Assembly (NCBI RefSeq): GCF_000424385.1
Contig: NZ_AUJU01000009.1
Location: 62,001 to 126,000 of the forward strand
Length of the DNA: 64,000 bases
Source of the DNA: Butyrivibrio sp. LC3010
GTDB lineage: Bacteria; Bacillota; Clostridia; Lachnospirales; Lachnospiraceae
Direction: 5' to 3'
A program made the translations under genes and the position numbers. The notes below the pieces were generated by a model. That model worked only from the letters and a program-made list of their open reading frames with translations, did no database searches and was not told where the DNA came from. Each line of letters opens with the position of its first letter. The stretch's first letter is position 1. Positions 27,352-36,379 of the stretch are shown piece after piece.

Positions 27352-28026
27352 ATGGACAAATTAAAAATACTTGTAGTTGATGACGAATCAAGAATGAGGA
27401 AACTTGTAAGAGATTTCCTTGTAAAAAATAATTTTGAAGTAATTGAGGCAGAGGACGGTCAGAAGGCTGTTGACATCTTTTTTGAAGAAAAAGATATTGC
27501 TCTTATAATTCTGGATGTCATGATGCCTAAAATGGATGGGTGGCAGGTGTGCCGTGAAATCAGAGAATATTCCAAAGTGCCTATAATCATGCTAACAGCA
27601 AAAACAGAAGAACGGGATGAGCTGCAGGGATTTGAACTTGGTGTTGACGAATACATAGGAAAGCCCTTCAGTCCTAAAATCCTGGTTGCGAGGGTAGAAG
27701 CTATTTTAAGAAGAACTGCCCAGGGTTCAAGCGAAGACATAATTGAAGCCGGTGGTATCGTTATAAATAAAGCTGCCCATATCGTAACAATAGATGGAAA
27801 AGAAATAGAACTTTCATTTAAAGAATTTGAGCTTCTGACTTATTTTATAGAGAATAAGGGCCTGGCTCTTTCTCGTGAAAAGATTCTTAATAATGTGTGG
27901 AATTATGATTACTTTGGTGATGCCAGAACTATTGATACCCATGTTAAGAAGCTCCGAGGGAAAATGGGTGATAAGGGAGATCTCATAAAGACCATATGGG
28001 GTATGGGATACAAATTCGAGCCATAA
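27352..28026 (+). CDS. OmpR/PhoB-family response regulator
   Basis: 224 residues. The receiver domain has the acidic pair in VVDDES, the phospho-acceptor Asp in LIILDVMMPKMDGW (about residue 56) and the conserved Lys in YIGKPFSP. The C-terminal winged-helix DNA-binding domain ends with TIDTHVKKLRGKMGD and WGMGYKFEP. It pairs with the kinase 33 nt downstream. AGGAGAG precedes the ATG. The target genes are unknown; the downstream lipoprotein in the same operon is a candidate. Confidence 0.95.
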   Translation: MDKLKILVVDDESRMRKLVRDFLVKNNFEVIEAEDGQKAVDIFFEEKDIALIILDVMMPKMDGWQVCREIREYSKVPIIMLTAKTEERDELQGFELGVDEYIGKPFSPKILVARVEAILRRTAQGSSEDIIEAGGIVINKAAHIVTIDGKEIELSFKEFELLTYFIENKGLALSREKILNNVWNYDYFGDARTIDTHVKKLRGKMGDKGDLIKTIWGMGYKFEP

Positions 28027-28059
28027 TATAAAGAATTTTTAAAAGCAGGTTAGTTACAA

Positions 28060-29577
28060 TTGGAAAATGATAATGAGAAGAAAGTAAGACTTTCACTAAG
28101 AACAGAGCTTAATATTTTATTTCTTTTTGTTATGGTCGGAATGATATTGTTTCTGGTCATAATAAATCAGTTTTTTCTTGAAAGAGTTTACATGTCGCAT
28201 CAGCTTGATGTTGTAAGAAAAGCTTACAGAAGTATCGATGCAGCATCAACGGATGGCAGCTTTACTACTGATGAATACGACATTGAGCTTCAGAGTATAT
28301 GTGATACTTATGGCATAGAGCTGATTGTTCTTGATGCTGATTCACAGATGATAAAATCATCCTCAAGTGACGCTGATTATATGGCGCGCATTTTGTGGGA
28401 TAATCTTGTAGGTGACAGCCTCCTGATAAATGGCGACAGCGGACGCAGGATTATTGAAAAAAATAATTACTATACGATTCAGATTGAGAACGATAAAAGA
28501 TTAAATACAGAATACCTGGAAATATGGGGCGTCATTGAATCAGGATATATTGTCATGGTAAGAAGTGCTCTTGCCGGAATCAGGGAGAGCGTAGGAATAT
28601 CCAACAGATTCATGCTCTACGTCGGAATTGTAGCAATAGTTATCGGTTCGATAAGTATACTCTATCTTAGTAACAGAATTACAAAACCTATACTTCAGTT
28701 GTCCAAAATCTCTGAAGAGATGAAAAATCTGAATTTTGAAGTAAAATATCAATCTAACAACAATAAGAAGAATACAAATGAAATTGATATTTTAGGCGAT
28801 AACATAAATGAACTTTCGGAGACTCTGGAGACAACAATTAAAGAATTAAAGACTGCTAATAATGAGCTAAAGCAGGATATTGCCCAAAAAGAACAGATTG
28901 ATGAGATGAGACGTGAGTTTTTATCAAATGTCTCACACGAGCTTAAGACCCCTATCGCACTAATACAGGGGTATGCTGAGGGCCTTGAAGAAGGAATAAG
29001 TGATGATCCGGAGAGCATGGCTTTTTATTGTGATGTCATAAGGGATGAAGCATCAAAAATGGACACGCTCGTTAAGAAGCTTTTGACCCTTAATCAGCTG
29101 GAATTTGGTAATGATGTTGCTCAAATGGAACGTTTTGATATTACCGAGACTATAAAGAATTACATAAAATCTGCCGATATATTAACGAAGCAGAAAAATG
29201 CTAAGGTACAGATGGCTGATTATCCTTCAATTTACGTGTGGGCAGATGAGTTCAAAACAGAAGAAGTTTTAATGAATTATTACAGCAATGCGCTTAATCA
29301 TCTGGATGGAGATTGTATTGTTGAAATAAAACTGATTCAGCATGACGATAAGGTACGAATTTCTATTTTTAATACCGGAGAGCCCATACCTGAGGATAGT
29401 ATAGATCATATCTGGGAAAAGTTTTATAAGGTTGATAAGGCCAGAACCAGAGAGTACGGAGGAAGCGGTGTAGGTCTTTCAATCGTAAAAGCCATAATGG
29501 AATCCATGCATCAGGAATATGGTGTCAAGAATTATGATAATGGCGTTGAGTTTTGGTTTGAGCTGGAGACAAGATAA
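28060..29577 (+). CDS. Membrane sensor histidine kinase
   Basis: 505 residues. Two membrane helices (about 18-38 and 185-207) flank a ~145-residue extracellular sensor domain. HAMP and a coiled coil follow. HisKA carries FLSNVSHELKTPIALIQGYA with the phospho-accepting His. The ATPase domain has an N-box-like NYYSNALNHL, FNTGEPIP and the G-box GGSGVGLSIVKAIME. The start is a TTG with AGGT about ten bases upstream; no better in-frame ATG precedes the first helix. It is partner of the upstream response regulator. The stimulus cannot be told from sequence. Confidence 0.93.
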   Translation: MENDNEKKVRLSLRTELNILFLFVMVGMILFLVIINQFFLERVYMSHQLDVVRKAYRSIDAASTDGSFTTDEYDIELQSICDTYGIELIVLDADSQMIKSSSSDADYMARILWDNLVGDSLLINGDSGRRIIEKNNYYTIQIENDKRLNTEYLEIWGVIESGYIVMVRSALAGIRESVGISNRFMLYVGIVAIVIGSISILYLSNRITKPILQLSKISEEMKNLNFEVKYQSNNNKKNTNEIDILGDNINELSETLETTIKELKTANNELKQDIAQKEQIDEMRREFLSNVSHELKTPIALIQGYAEGLEEGISDDPESMAFYCDVIRDEASKMDTLVKKLLTLNQLEFGNDVAQMERFDITETIKNYIKSADILTKQKNAKVQMADYPSIYVWADEFKTEEVLMNYYSNALNHLDGDCIVEIKLIQHDDKVRISIFNTGEPIPEDSIDHIWEKFYKVDKARTREYGGSGVGLSIVKAIMESMHQEYGVKNYDNGVEFWFELETR

Positions 29578-29595
29578 AACCTTCTGGAGGCGTTT

Positions 29596-30699
29596 ATGAA
29601 AAAACGTGTTTTTAAGGCTTTGATAACTGGAATCATGACAGGAATTCTGTTGACGGGGTGTGGGTCGCAATTCCCTGAAATGACAGAAGAAGAATATGAT
29701 CAAACTGTTCAATATGCAGTTGGGATACTTATGAAGTATTCTAACAATGGGGTTGAAAGGCTTTCATCATTAAGTTCTTTGGAACTTGAAAGACAGCTGG
29801 AGAAAGAAGCCCGTGATGCCAGGAAAGCTGAAAGAGATGCTGCTACTGCAGAAGCAGTTGCCAATATGTCGCAGAATCTTGAAGAAGGCGAAGACTCAGA
29901 TACAGAAAACGATACAAATATTGATCTTGCCCAAAATTCTGATGATTCAGGTAAGACGGAAGAAAGTTTCGGAAATCAGAATATGCCAGATGATGGATCT
30001 GAAGAAGAAAGTGGGGAGACAAATCAGCCGGAGAATACTGAGGATAGTACAGAAGCTAAAGATAATCAGAATGGCGATGAGTTGGAAGATGATATCGACA
30101 ATCTTCTTGATAAGTTTGGAGATGAACTTGATCAGGGAATCGAAAATGCAGGTTTAGATGAGAATACAAACAATGAATCTGCCGATGATAAAAAAGAAGA
30201 TGATGTTCAAAATACAAAACCTGTCACTGAAGATACTCCGGAAGGAAATGATGACAACAGCCTTTCTGCAGAAGCAGACAGGACAGTTGAAGGCATGAGA
30301 CAGGAGCTTTCAAAAGGAATGTTTCTTACATATTCAGGGTACAGCGTTGCAGGTTCATATCCTGATAATGATGATATTTTTGTTATAAATGCCACTAATG
30401 GTAAAAAGCTTCTTATTTTGAATTTCAGGTTGAATAATACAACGGGAACAGATGTTTCTGTTGATATGGTTAAAGCCAATCCTCATTTTCAGATCATTCT
30501 TAACGGGACAAATGTTGGATACACAAATGTAACGATGCTTGAGAATGACCTAAGTTCATTTAAAGGTATGATACCTTCAGGTGACAAAAAGAGTATGGTA
30601 CTTATTAAGCAGATGGATGCCGGAAAACTTAAAAACGTTGAATCGCTTGGACTCATAGGAGATATGGGCGGAGAGACGATAGAGTTTAAGTTGGAGTGA
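29596..30699 (+). CDS. Lipoprotein with long acidic linker and C-terminal Ig-like domain
   Basis: 367 residues. Lipobox LTGC lies at about residues 19-22. A short helical segment follows, then a ~170-residue Asn/Asp/Glu/Ser-rich low-complexity linker (residues ~85-225). The C-terminal domain of about 130 residues (GKKLLILNFRLNNTTGTDVS, NGTNVGYTNVTML) resembles DUF4352/DUF5067-type beta-sandwich domains of surface lipoproteins. The linker probably lifts this domain through the cell wall. It follows the kinase by 18 nt and may be an accessory sensor or a target (inference). A strong terminator ends the operon. Confidence 0.75.
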   Translation: MKKRVFKALITGIMTGILLTGCGSQFPEMTEEEYDQTVQYAVGILMKYSNNGVERLSSLSSLELERQLEKEARDARKAERDAATAEAVANMSQNLEEGEDSDTENDTNIDLAQNSDDSGKTEESFGNQNMPDDGSEEESGETNQPENTEDSTEAKDNQNGDELEDDIDNLLDKFGDELDQGIENAGLDENTNNESADDKKEDDVQNTKPVTEDTPEGNDDNSLSAEADRTVEGMRQELSKGMFLTYSGYSVAGSYPDNDDIFVINATNGKKLLILNFRLNNTTGTDVSVDMVKANPHFQIILNGTNVGYTNVTMLENDLSSFKGMIPSGDKKSMVLIKQMDAGKLKNVESLGLIGDMGGETIEFKLE

Positions 30700-30742
30700 A
30701 AAAAGCTGCCACACAAGTTTATGTTTGTGTGGCAGTTTTTCT
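30700..30742 (+). terminator. Rho-independent terminator of the two-component operon
   Basis: AAAAAGCTGCCACACAA (30700-30716) pairs with TTTGTGTGGCAGTTTTT across a short loop and ends in a T-run. The A-run on the other side would also let it act on minus-strand transcripts. Confidence 0.9.
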
Positions 30743-30812
30743 ATTAATTATTTTTTCCTTCGTTTACCTGTAATGTTGTGAATGTAAAGTAACACTAACG
30801 CAAACGCAATTA

Positions 30813-31148
30813 TCAATTACCAATAAATGCGATAGCTCCGCCCTCGTGATTTGTGGCTATATTATTACTGAAAGTTCCGCCATTTACAATGAGCTTCTGG
30901 CCTTTGAACAGAATGGCACCGCCGCCACTTCCCCAAACATCATAATTGGATTCATATCCGGAAGTATTTTTATTAAAAGTAGCGTTACATAGATTGATAT
31001 CATTTACAACTTTATCAAAGTATATCGCACCGCCATTATAAGCTGCAGAGTTTTCAGTAAAGGTATTATTTCCATTTGCAAAACCATCTGAATTCAAGTG
31101 CTGAATTTCATATATTTTATTGATTAGTATTGTAATATTAAGAATAAT
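30813..31148 (-). pseudogene. Fragment of a Pmp-like beta-helix surface protein
   Basis: The minus-strand frame is open from about 31148 to the stop at 30813 but has no ATG; a TTG at 31097 would give 94 residues. The translation shows repeated parallel beta-helix/polymorphic-membrane-protein motifs: NTFTENSAAYNGGAIYF, SGGGAILF, GTFSNNIA and GGAIAF. There is no signal peptide, anchor or start signal, so this looks like the leftover of a larger adhesin gene. It fills most of the otherwise gene-free 30743-31160 stretch. A real small secreted gene is unlikely. Confidence 0.6.
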
Positions 31149-31161
31149 TTATTATTTTTTT

Positions 31162-31190
31162 TCATCATCATATGAAATTCGTGATATAAT
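31162..31190 (+). promoter_or_regulatory. Promoter for apt-rel
   Basis: TGA plus TATAAT (31185-31190) gives an extended -10. The -35 position (31162-31167, TTCATC at best) is poor. The start site is about 32 nt before the apt ATG. Confidence 0.6.
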
Positions 31191-31228
31191 CAATTAGTTA
31201 AAGAGACTCTTTTGAACGAGGTATAAAT

Positions 31229-31753
31229 ATGAAAAATTTAAATGATTATGTAAGAACAATTCCTGATTTTCCTGAGCCGGGTATTATGTTCAGAGATATT
31301 ACAACCGTACTCCAGGATCCGGATGGTCTTCAGCTTGCTATAAATACAATGCAGGATATGGTTAAGGATGTGGATTTTGATGTAGTTGTAGGCGCAGAAT
31401 CCAGAGGTTTTATATTCGGTACTGCTATAGCCTATAATTTGAAAAAGGGCTTTTCCATGGCTCGTAAAAAGGGTAAGCTTCCCTGTGAAACCATATCTGA
31501 AGAATATGAGCTTGAGTATGGCACAGCAGCAATGGAGATGCATGTTGATGCAATTAAGCCCGGTCAGAAGGTTATTATTGTAGATGACCTTATTGCAACA
31601 GGCGGAACACTTAAAGCCATGACCAAACTTATCGAGAGACTTGGCGGTGAAGTTGTGGGAATCCTTGTCCTTATGGAACTTAAGGGACTTAAAGGCAGAG
31701 AAGCTCTTGGTGATTACAAGCTTTATTCAGCTCTTGCTTACGAAGGCAAATAA
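31229..31753 (+). CDS. apt: Adenine phosphoribosyltransferase
   Basis: 174 residues. Purine salvage enzyme converting adenine and PRPP to AMP. Motifs are IPDFPEPGIMFRDITTVL, VVGAESRGFIFG, ARKKGKLPCETISEEYELEYG and the PRPP loop VIIVDDLIATGGT. CGAGGT precedes the ATG. rel follows 23 nt later, the common Clostridia order. Nucleotide salvage and (p)ppGpp metabolism are thus co-expressed. Confidence 0.95.
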   Translation: MKNLNDYVRTIPDFPEPGIMFRDITTVLQDPDGLQLAINTMQDMVKDVDFDVVVGAESRGFIFGTAIAYNLKKGFSMARKKGKLPCETISEEYELEYGTAAMEMHVDAIKPGQKVIIVDDLIATGGTLKAMTKLIERLGGEVVGILVLMELKGLKGREALGDYKLYSALAYEGK

Positions 31754-31776
31754 ACATTTGCGGGGATAGATATATT

Positions 31777-34056
31777 ATGGGCCAGACAGAATTTGATGAT
31801 GGAAAAATTGAATCAATCGATGAATTTCAGTCTCCCGAAGCTCTCTATGAAGGGCTTATTACCCGTGTCCGCAGATACCATCCATCAGATGATATAACAT
31901 TGATAGAGAAGGCTTATCAGGCTGCCGCTGAGGCACATAAGGATCAGCGGCGAAAGTCGGGTGAGCCTTATATTATTCATCCGCTCTGTGTTTCTATTAT
32001 CCTGGCTGATCTTGAAATGGATAAGGAGACTATTGCGGCAGGACTTTTGCATGATGTCGTTGAAGACACCATTTATACGAAGGAGCAGATAAGTGAGCAG
32101 TTCGGAGCAGATGTAGCTCTTCTTGTTGATGGTGTTACCAAGTTGCAAGGGCTGGAATTGTCAGGAGATTACGCGTCTAAGACACCTGATCAGATGGAGA
32201 TGCAGGCGCAGAATCTCAGGAAAATGTTCCTGGCAATGGCAAAGGATATCCGTGTAATTCTTATTAAGCTTGCGGATAGACTTCACAATATGCGTACCTT
32301 GAAGCATATGCCGCCTGTTAAGCAGCAGAGAATTGCCCAGGAGACATTGGATATTTACAGTCCGATTGCCGGAAGACTTGGTATCAGTAAGATAAAAATT
32401 GAGTTGGATGATCTTTCGCTTAAATATCTTGAACCTGATATTTACTACGACCTGGTTAAGAGAGTTGCCCAGAGAAAAGTCGAGAGAGAGAAGTACGTCG
32501 ATGAAATATGCGCAGTTGTTCGGGAACATATCCGTGCTGCGGGAATTCCCGGAGAAGTTAACGGAAGAGTAAAACACTTCTTCAGTATATATAAGAAAAT
32601 GCACAATCAGGGCAAGTCCCTTGATCAGATATATGATCTTTTTGCAGTAAGAATTATCGTTGATTCTGTTAAGGACTGTTATGCTGCTCTTGGTGTAATA
32701 CATGAGATGTATAAACCTATTCCGGGCAGATTTAAAGATTATATTGCGATGCCTAAACCCAATATGTATCAGTCATTGCATACCACGCTGATTGGTGCAT
32801 CCGGACAGCCCTTTGAAATACAGATCAGAACATATGAAATGCACCGTGCTGCTGAGTACGGTATTGCAGCTCATTGGAAATATAAAGAAGCATCAGATGG
32901 AAAACATGTCGAAAGGCAGGAAGAAGAGAAGCTTACCTGGCTCAGACAGATCCTTGAATGGCAACAGGATATGTCAGATAACCAGGAATTCATGAATCTG
33001 CTTAAGAGTGATCTCAATCTGTTTTCTGAAGATGTATATTGCTTTACACCTAATGGAGAAGTTAAGAATCTTCCTGCAGGTTCGACACCTATTGATTTTG
33101 CTTATAGTATTCATAGTGCTGTAGGTAATAAGATGATAGGTGCCAAAGTAAACGGTAAACTGGTTCCTATTGATTATCGTATTCAAAATGGCGACAGAAT
33201 AGAAATACTAACCAGCCAGAACTCAAAGGGACCAAGCAGAGACTGGCTCAGCATTGTTGGAAGCACTTCAACAAAGAATAAGATAAACCAGTGGTTCAGG
33301 CATGAGTTTAAAGAGGAAAATGTAAACAGGGGTAAAGAAGCCCTTGTAGAGTATTGTAAGGCTAAAGGCATAGATATTTACAATATCATAAAGCCGGAAT
33401 ATCAGAGCCTTATCGTGAGAAAATATGGTTTCCACAGTTGGGATGCGGTACTTGCAGCTGTCGGACACGGCGGACTTAAGGAAGGTCAGGTAGTTAATAA
33501 AATACTTGAACTTTATGATAAAGATCACAAGCAGAACATGACTGATGAGGAAGTTCTTGCTGCGGTTGCCGAATCAAATGTTACGCCAAGGATCAGCAGT
33601 ACAGGAAGCGCTATAATCGTTAAAGGCATACATGATGTTGCTGTAAGATTTTCAAAATGTTGTAATCCTGTACCTGGAGACCCCATTGTTGGATTTGTCA
33701 CAAGAGGAAGAGGCGTCTCCATCCATAGGAAGGACTGTGTAAATGTCCGCGCTATGCAAAATGAGGACAGAACAAGACTTATTGAGGCTAAGTGGGAAAG
33801 TCATGCACTTGGTGAGAAGTACGTTGCAACCATCAATATTTTTGCCAATAACAGATCAGGGCTTCTTGCAGATGTATCAAGAGCTCTTACTGAGAAGAAT
33901 GTAGATATTCTTTCTATGAATACCAGAACCAGTAAGCAGGGACTTGCCACAATGGAAACTTCATTCCAGGTTTCAAGCAGAGAGGAGCTTGGAGAGATTG
34001 TTGATAAGATAAGAAATATTGACAGCGTCATCGATATCGAAAGAACAACAGGCTAA
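31777..34056 (+). CDS. rel: Bifunctional (p)ppGpp synthetase/hydrolase
   Basis: 759 residues with full long-RSH architecture. The HD hydrolase domain (RKSGEPYIIHPLC, LLHDVVEDT) spans about 45-200. The synthetase domain includes KKMHNQGKSLDQIYDLFAVR, KDYIAMPKPNMYQSLHTT and EIQIRTYEMHRAAEYG. A TGS domain lies near residue 410 (VYCFTPNGEVKNLPAGSTPI). Then come a conserved Cys/zinc-finger-like segment (FSKCCNPVPGDPIVG) and an ACT domain. It makes and degrades the stringent-response alarmone. The hydrolase residues are intact, so it is Rel rather than a synthetase-only RelA. Confidence 0.95.
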   Translation: MGQTEFDDGKIESIDEFQSPEALYEGLITRVRRYHPSDDITLIEKAYQAAAEAHKDQRRKSGEPYIIHPLCVSIILADLEMDKETIAAGLLHDVVEDTIYTKEQISEQFGADVALLVDGVTKLQGLELSGDYASKTPDQMEMQAQNLRKMFLAMAKDIRVILIKLADRLHNMRTLKHMPPVKQQRIAQETLDIYSPIAGRLGISKIKIELDDLSLKYLEPDIYYDLVKRVAQRKVEREKYVDEICAVVREHIRAAGIPGEVNGRVKHFFSIYKKMHNQGKSLDQIYDLFAVRIIVDSVKDCYAALGVIHEMYKPIPGRFKDYIAMPKPNMYQSLHTTLIGASGQPFEIQIRTYEMHRAAEYGIAAHWKYKEASDGKHVERQEEEKLTWLRQILEWQQDMSDNQEFMNLLKSDLNLFSEDVYCFTPNGEVKNLPAGSTPIDFAYSIHSAVGNKMIGAKVNGKLVPIDYRIQNGDRIEILTSQNSKGPSRDWLSIVGSTSTKNKINQWFRHEFKEENVNRGKEALVEYCKAKGIDIYNIIKPEYQSLIVRKYGFHSWDAVLAAVGHGGLKEGQVVNKILELYDKDHKQNMTDEEVLAAVAESNVTPRISSTGSAIIVKGIHDVAVRFSKCCNPVPGDPIVGFVTRGRGVSIHRKDCVNVRAMQNEDRTRLIEAKWESHALGEKYVATINIFANNRSGLLADVSRALTEKNVDILSMNTRTSKQGLATMETSFQVSSREELGEIVDKIRNIDSVIDIERTTG

Positions 34057-34127
34057 TAGGTAATCACTTGGCGCGTTATTCGCGCTTAGTGTACTGTTAG
34101 CACATGGTATCAGAAAGGGATACTTAA

Positions 34128-34814
34128 ATGAAAAATAATAAAATAGGAACTGTGGCAGTTGGCTCAATGTGCCTGGGAATGGTGCAGACTAACTGCTATT
34201 TTGTTTTTATAGAGGATGGTAAAGATCATAGTGTGAGTACAGATCCCCATAAGGAAGAAGATTATACGCCGGTTGTATTCTTTGATCCTGCGGACAAGGG
34301 AGAACTTATTTACCGGGAGCTTGATAAGAGGGGATTTAAAGTTGATGCAATATACCTGACTCATGCTCATTTTGATCATATTGGCGGAGCAGATGAGCTT
34401 AGAAAACTCACCGGTGCAAAAATCTATGCCTATGAAAATGAGAAGAGATTATGCGAGGATCCGGAATATAATCTGTCTGCTGATTATGGCAGAAGCATAA
34501 CCATTAAGCCTGATGGATTTCTGCCGGATGGTGCAGAATGTGAGTCTGCAGGGCTAAAGTTCAAGCTTTTAGCTACACCGGGGCATACTGAGGGAAGCTG
34601 CTGCTTCTACTTTGAGGATGGTATTCTTATAAGCGGAGATACGTTGTTTGAGAGCTCTGTGGGAAGAACAGATTTTCCCGGAGGATCTATGTCTGAGCTT
34701 GTTCGTTCCTGCCATGATAAGTTGTTTGTACTTCCCGATGATACTAAGGTATACCCGGGACATGGTGATATGACAACTATCGGATATGAGAAACAGAATA
34801 ATCCATTTCTCTAA
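34128..34814 (+). CDS. Metallo-beta-lactamase-fold hydrolase (glyoxalase II-like)
   Basis: 228 residues. Metal motif THAHFDHIGG, then ATPGHTEGSCCFYF, ISGDTLFESSVGRTDFPGG and VYPGHGD. This is the standard binuclear hydrolase set seen in YcbL/GloB-type proteins that cleave thioesters or related substrates. It sits between rel and hemZ, where this gene is common in Clostridia. The 71-nt gap upstream holds a GCGCG-5-CGCGC hairpin (34071-34085) of unknown role. Confidence 0.9.
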   Translation: MKNNKIGTVAVGSMCLGMVQTNCYFVFIEDGKDHSVSTDPHKEEDYTPVVFFDPADKGELIYRELDKRGFKVDAIYLTHAHFDHIGGADELRKLTGAKIYAYENEKRLCEDPEYNLSADYGRSITIKPDGFLPDGAECESAGLKFKLLATPGHTEGSCCFYFEDGILISGDTLFESSVGRTDFPGGSMSELVRSCHDKLFVLPDDTKVYPGHGDMTTIGYEKQNNPFL

Positions 34815-34855
34815 TAATTTCGAATATTAACAAAGCTATTAACAAGGAAATATAA

Positions 34856-36364
34856 ATGATTTTAGTCAGAATTAACAAGGACAAATATAAATATGATATT
34901 CATTCTTTGGTGAAAGCATTTTATTCTAAAGAGGATGTAAGTGTATTAACTGATGAAGAAATCGCAAAAAAAGAATTTGATGAAAATGATATTCTCTTTA
35001 AAATAGAAATCTTTTTGGAAGAGGAAAAAGGCGAGATTTCCATGAAGATCATCAGGAAGGATGGTTCCTGTGCTGAAGCAAAGACAATCTGTGCCACTTC
35101 TGAGGAAGGTGCAGATAGTTCAACAAACGGAACATCTGCATCTCTTTCAACTCCAAAGAATGCACTTAAGCAGATGATGTACAGGGAGCTTTCAAAGGAA
35201 ATAGGTCATGAGCTTCCCTGGGGTTCGCTTACCGGAATAAGACCAACCAGAATACCGATGCAGATGCTTGAAGCAGGAAAACAGGAAGATGATATAAAGA
35301 AGTACATGCAAAATACTTTCTTTGTGTCTGACGAGAAAACTGATCTGGCATATAACATTGCTATTAGGGAAAAGAAGATACTGGATGATATAAACTACCG
35401 AGATGGATATAGTATTTATCTTGGAATACCTTTTTGCCCCACCACATGTTTGTATTGCTCATTTACATCATTTCCAATAGTTACATGGTCTAAAAAGGTT
35501 GATGATTACATAGAATGTCTGAAAAAAGAGATTGATTTTGTAGCAGAAAACTTTAAAGGCAAAACAGTTAATTCAGTGTATATAGGCGGTGGTACACCTA
35601 CAACGCTAAGCCCTGATCAGATGACCAGACTTATCAGCTATCTGAGAGAAAAGATTGATTTGTCGGAGTGCAGGGAATTTACAGTTGAGTCAGGCCGCCC
35701 TGATTCCATAACAAGAGAAAAGCTTAGAGCAATGAAAAACTGTGGTGTAGACAGGATTTCAGTAAATCCTCAGACAATGAGTGATGAAACTCTTAAAAGA
35801 ATTGGAAGGCAGCATACAGTTGCACAGTTTATAGATGCATATAAAACTGCAAGGGAAGAAGGCTTTGACAACATTAACATGGATATAATCCTGGGGCTTC
35901 CCGGTGAAACCGAAGAAGATGTTAAGCATACAATGTCTGAGATTGAGAAGCTTTCTCCTGATGATCTTACGGTTCACAGTTTATCCGTAAAGAGAGGATC
36001 AAGACTTGCTGAGCATATCAGAAATAACGGATATTTTGTGGCAGGTGATACAGGCTCCATGATGAAGATTGCTGCAGAGAGCGCCAAAAGAATGGGACTA
36101 TCTCCCTATTATCTCTATAGACAGAAGAATATTTCCGGCAATCTTGAAAATACAGGTTATGCAAGAGAAGGAAAAGCCGGGATTTACAATATCCTCATGA
36201 TGGAGGAAGTGCAGTCAATCGTGGCTTTAGGAGCAGGAACTGTAACAAAAAGAGTATATGGTGATGGAAGAATTGAAAGATGCGACAATGTAAAGGATAT
36301 TACATTGTATATGAATAATATAGAGGAAATGATAGAGCGTAAACGTGTTTTGTTCTCGTTTTAG
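34856..36364 (+). CDS. hemZ: HemZ, coproporphyrinogen dehydrogenase-like radical SAM protein
   Basis: 502 residues. The radical SAM cluster motif CPTTCLYCSF is at about residue 197. Family landmarks are YIGGGTPTTLSPDQM, FTVESGRPDSITREKL, ISVNPQTMSDETLKRIGR and DIILGLPGETEEDVKHTM. HemZ is an oxygen-independent coproporphyrinogen oxidase relative, and its role in this organism is uncertain. The N-terminal ~150 residues hold a small extra domain and the GSLTGIRPTRIP signature. It is the last gene of the rel block; the MATE gene begins 15 nt later. Confidence 0.92.
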   Translation: MILVRINKDKYKYDIHSLVKAFYSKEDVSVLTDEEIAKKEFDENDILFKIEIFLEEEKGEISMKIIRKDGSCAEAKTICATSEEGADSSTNGTSASLSTPKNALKQMMYRELSKEIGHELPWGSLTGIRPTRIPMQMLEAGKQEDDIKKYMQNTFFVSDEKTDLAYNIAIREKKILDDINYRDGYSIYLGIPFCPTTCLYCSFTSFPIVTWSKKVDDYIECLKKEIDFVAENFKGKTVNSVYIGGGTPTTLSPDQMTRLISYLREKIDLSECREFTVESGRPDSITREKLRAMKNCGVDRISVNPQTMSDETLKRIGRQHTVAQFIDAYKTAREEGFDNINMDIILGLPGETEEDVKHTMSEIEKLSPDDLTVHSLSVKRGSRLAEHIRNNGYFVAGDTGSMMKIAAESAKRMGLSPYYLYRQKNISGNLENTGYAREGKAGIYNILMMEEVQSIVALGAGTVTKRVYGDGRIERCDNVKDITLYMNNIEEMIERKRVLFSF

Positions 36365-36379
36365 ACTACGGAGTTTTGA

